NCBI GenBank assembly: GCA_002292165.1
Contig: DBBK01000039.1
Coordinates: forward strand, 381 to 16,645
Direction of reading: 5' to 3'
DNA: 16,265 bases
DNA from: Brevundimonas sp. UBA986
GTDB taxonomy: Bacteria > Pseudomonadota > Alphaproteobacteria > Caulobacterales > Caulobacteraceae
Both the position numbers and the translations under genes were made by a program. Under the pieces are notes generated by a model. The model saw nothing but the letters and a program-made list of their open reading frames with translations, did no database searches and was not told the DNA's origin. Positions 15,050-16,265 of this stretch are shown one piece after another (the first letter of the stretch is position 1; each line of letters begins with the position of its first letter).

Positions 15050-15561
15050 GGATGCGCCGGGGGGACGGGAAAGCGCACGATCTGGAACGCCGAGACCTGA
15101 CGCACAGAGCGAGCGGGGCGGACGTCGCCCTCGGCCACCAGCCGGAACGGCCCGTCCTCGGCGGTCAGGGGCGCGCCGTCGACGGTGTCGGCTAGGATGA
15201 TCCGGTTGGTCCGGACGCCCGGGTCCAGCTCGGCCAGACCGAAGACGACCGTATAGCCGTCGGCGGCCCGCACCACGACCGCCTGGGCCAGGGCCGGGCC
15301 GCGCAGGGCCGGACCAGTCTCCACCCCCGTCACCTTCAACACATCGATCAGCAACGGCCCTTCGAAGACATGGGTCTCACCGTGGATCGTCAGCGGGACC
15401 GAGACCCGGGGCAGGGCCGCGATATCCGGCGCCTCCAGCATCCGGGTCGCGCCATCGACCCCGGTCACCCAGACAGGCAGGTCTGCAGATTGAGCCGCTG
15501 CCGAGCCGGCAAGGGCGGCGCAGACGGCGAAACCGGCGAGGAGAAAACCGCGATTGAACAT
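15046..15561 (-). CDS. Exported molybdopterin-binding-fold protein (SUOX-like), no catalytic Cys
   Basis: This 171-residue protein has a clear cleavable signal peptide (MFNRGFLLAGFAVCAALAG, then SAAAQ). The mature part resembles the oxidoreductase molybdopterin-binding domain seen in small periplasmic proteins. VFEGPLLIDVLKVTGV, ADGYTVVFGLAEL, DGPFRLVAEGD and a final SVRQVSAFQIVRF are its recognisable pieces. There is no cysteine after the signal peptide, so the Mo-ligating Cys of sulfite-oxidase-type enzymes is absent. It is more likely a binding protein than an enzyme. It sits between moeA (10-bp gap) and modA (4-bp overlap), so it is made together with molybdenum uptake. Confidence 0.75.
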   Translation of the reverse strand: MFNRGFLLAGFAVCAALAGSAAAQSADLPVWVTGVDGATRMLEAPDIAALPRVSVPLTIHGETHVFEGPLLIDVLKVTGVETGPALRGPALAQAVVVRAADGYTVVFGLAELDPGVRTNRIILADTVDGAPLTAEDGPFRLVAEGDVRPARSVRQVSAFQIVRFPVPPAHP

Positions 15562-15571
15562 GGCGCTGACC

Positions 15572-16265
15572 CTAGCCTCTCGGACGCAGAATTTCGACGA
15601 TCGACCCCAGAGGCGCGGCCGGGGCGAAGGGCGGCCGGCGCACCAGAACCTCGGCCTGGGCCATGACCGAGACCAGCGAGGAATCCTGATTGGGGAAGGG
15701 CGTCACCCGCCGCGCGCCGTCCCGGCCGGTCTCGATGCGCGCACGCATATAATGGTCGCGCGGGCCGTTGGACGGCAGGGCCTCTGCGAGAATGGCCGTC
15801 TCGAACCCCGTCTCGCCCGTCCCGCCCTGAAGCACCGTCAGGATGGGGGCGAGGAAGAGCTCGGCGCAGACCAGGGCCGAGGCCGGATTGCCGGGCAGGC
15901 CCAGCACCGGCCGCCCGTCGGGCAGGAGGGCGAACCAGACCGGCTTGCCCGGCCGCATGGCGCAGCCTTCGACCTGAAGCTCGGCGCCCATGGCCCGGAG
16001 TGTGGGCTTGACCCGGTCGTGGTCGCCGACCGAGGCCCCGCCGACGGCGACCAGAAGGTCGAAGCCCGCGCCCTCGATCAGGGACTGGATGTCGGCGTCC
16101 TCGTCGCGCGCGGGCCTTAGCGGTTTGGCCACCCCGCCCTGACGCCCGATGAAGGCGGCGAGACCCGGTCCGGCCGAGTTGTAGATCTGATGCGGGGCGG
16201 CGGCCTGACCCGGCTCCACCAGCTCGTCGCCGTTGGGCAGGATGGCGACGCGCGGTCGGCCGCCG
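15572..16265 (-). CDS. moeA: Molybdopterin molybdenumtransferase, C-terminal part
   Basis: MoeA inserts molybdenum from molybdate into adenylated molybdopterin in the cytosol, the last common step of Mo-cofactor synthesis. About 230 residues are visible and the 5' part is outside the window. The family signatures RPRVAILPNGDELVEPG, GGASVGDHDRVKP, MRPGKPVWFALL and GLPGNPASALVC are present, followed by the C-terminal beta domain. The gene is first in line of the visible minus-strand operon moeA-(molybdopterin-fold)-modA-modB-modC, so metal uptake and metal insertion are coexpressed. Any promoter or Mo-responsive site lies beyond the window. Confidence 0.95.
   Translation of the reverse strand, partial: GGRPRVAILPNGDELVEPGQAAAPHQIYNSAGPGLAAFIGRQGGVAKPLRPARDEDADIQSLIEGAGFDLLVAVGGASVGDHDRVKPTLRAMGAELQVEGCAMRPGKPVWFALLPDGRPVLGLPGNPASALVCAELFLAPILTVLQGGTGETGFETAILAEALPSNGPRDHYMRARIETGRDGARRVTPFPNQDSSLVSVMAQAEVLVRRPPFAPAAPLGSIVEILRPRG

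Noticed and set aside
13982..15100. 372-codon plus-strand frame opposite modA/modB
   Set aside because: Gly/Gln/Arg-rich shadow of well-identified mod genes.

Overview
The window reads as the chromosome of a GC-rich alphaproteobacterium, most likely Caulobacterales (Brevundimonas-like). The evidence is the aroA-cmk gene pair, a divergent FYDLN-type acidic protein next to a tRNA-Ala(GGC), and the codon use. The genus is inferred, not shown. An integrated element of about 9.67 kb interrupts two blocks of ordinary chromosomal genes.

Left chromosomal block (1-2462): cmk (partial) and aroA on the minus strand, then the divergent FYDLN zinc-ribbon/acidic-tail gene, then tRNA-Ala(GGC) with a recognisable promoter.

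Integrated element (about 2463-12053): it lies between two complete, identical 76-nt tRNA-Ala genes. These sit inside 144/146-bp direct repeats that start in the tRNA promoter -10 region and stop exactly at the encoded CCA. Its genes, in order, are: a tyrosine recombinase; a P4-alpha/RepA-like primase-helicase; two unassigned minus-strand genes (a CxxC...CxC protein and a lipoprotein); an AT-rich segment with iteron-like repeats; an AlpA/excisionase-like HTH protein; a large fusion of an HsdR-type PD-(D/E)XK nuclease with a P-loop NTPase; an XRE repressor with a hidden 50-codon ORF behind it; and a divergent, probably exported protein. I see no capsid, tail, packaging or lysis genes. This gene content fits a phage satellite or PICI/P4-like island better than a complete prophage. 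The nuclease-NTPase is its most likely cargo, plausibly an anti-phage or anti-plasmid defence protein. A run of nine C next to its ribosome binding site, and an inverted repeat covering its start codon, suggest switchable or structured control of translation.

Right chromosomal block (12130-16265): a strong tRNA terminator, a membrane-anchored coiled-coil protein of unknown role, then a minus-strand molybdenum operon read right to left: moeA (partial), a periplasmic molybdopterin-binding-fold protein, modA, modB, modC. ORFs overlap by 4 bp at two of these junctions. The operon couples molybdate import to molybdenum insertion into molybdopterin. ModC is short and lacks the usual C-terminal molybdate-binding (TOBE) domain.
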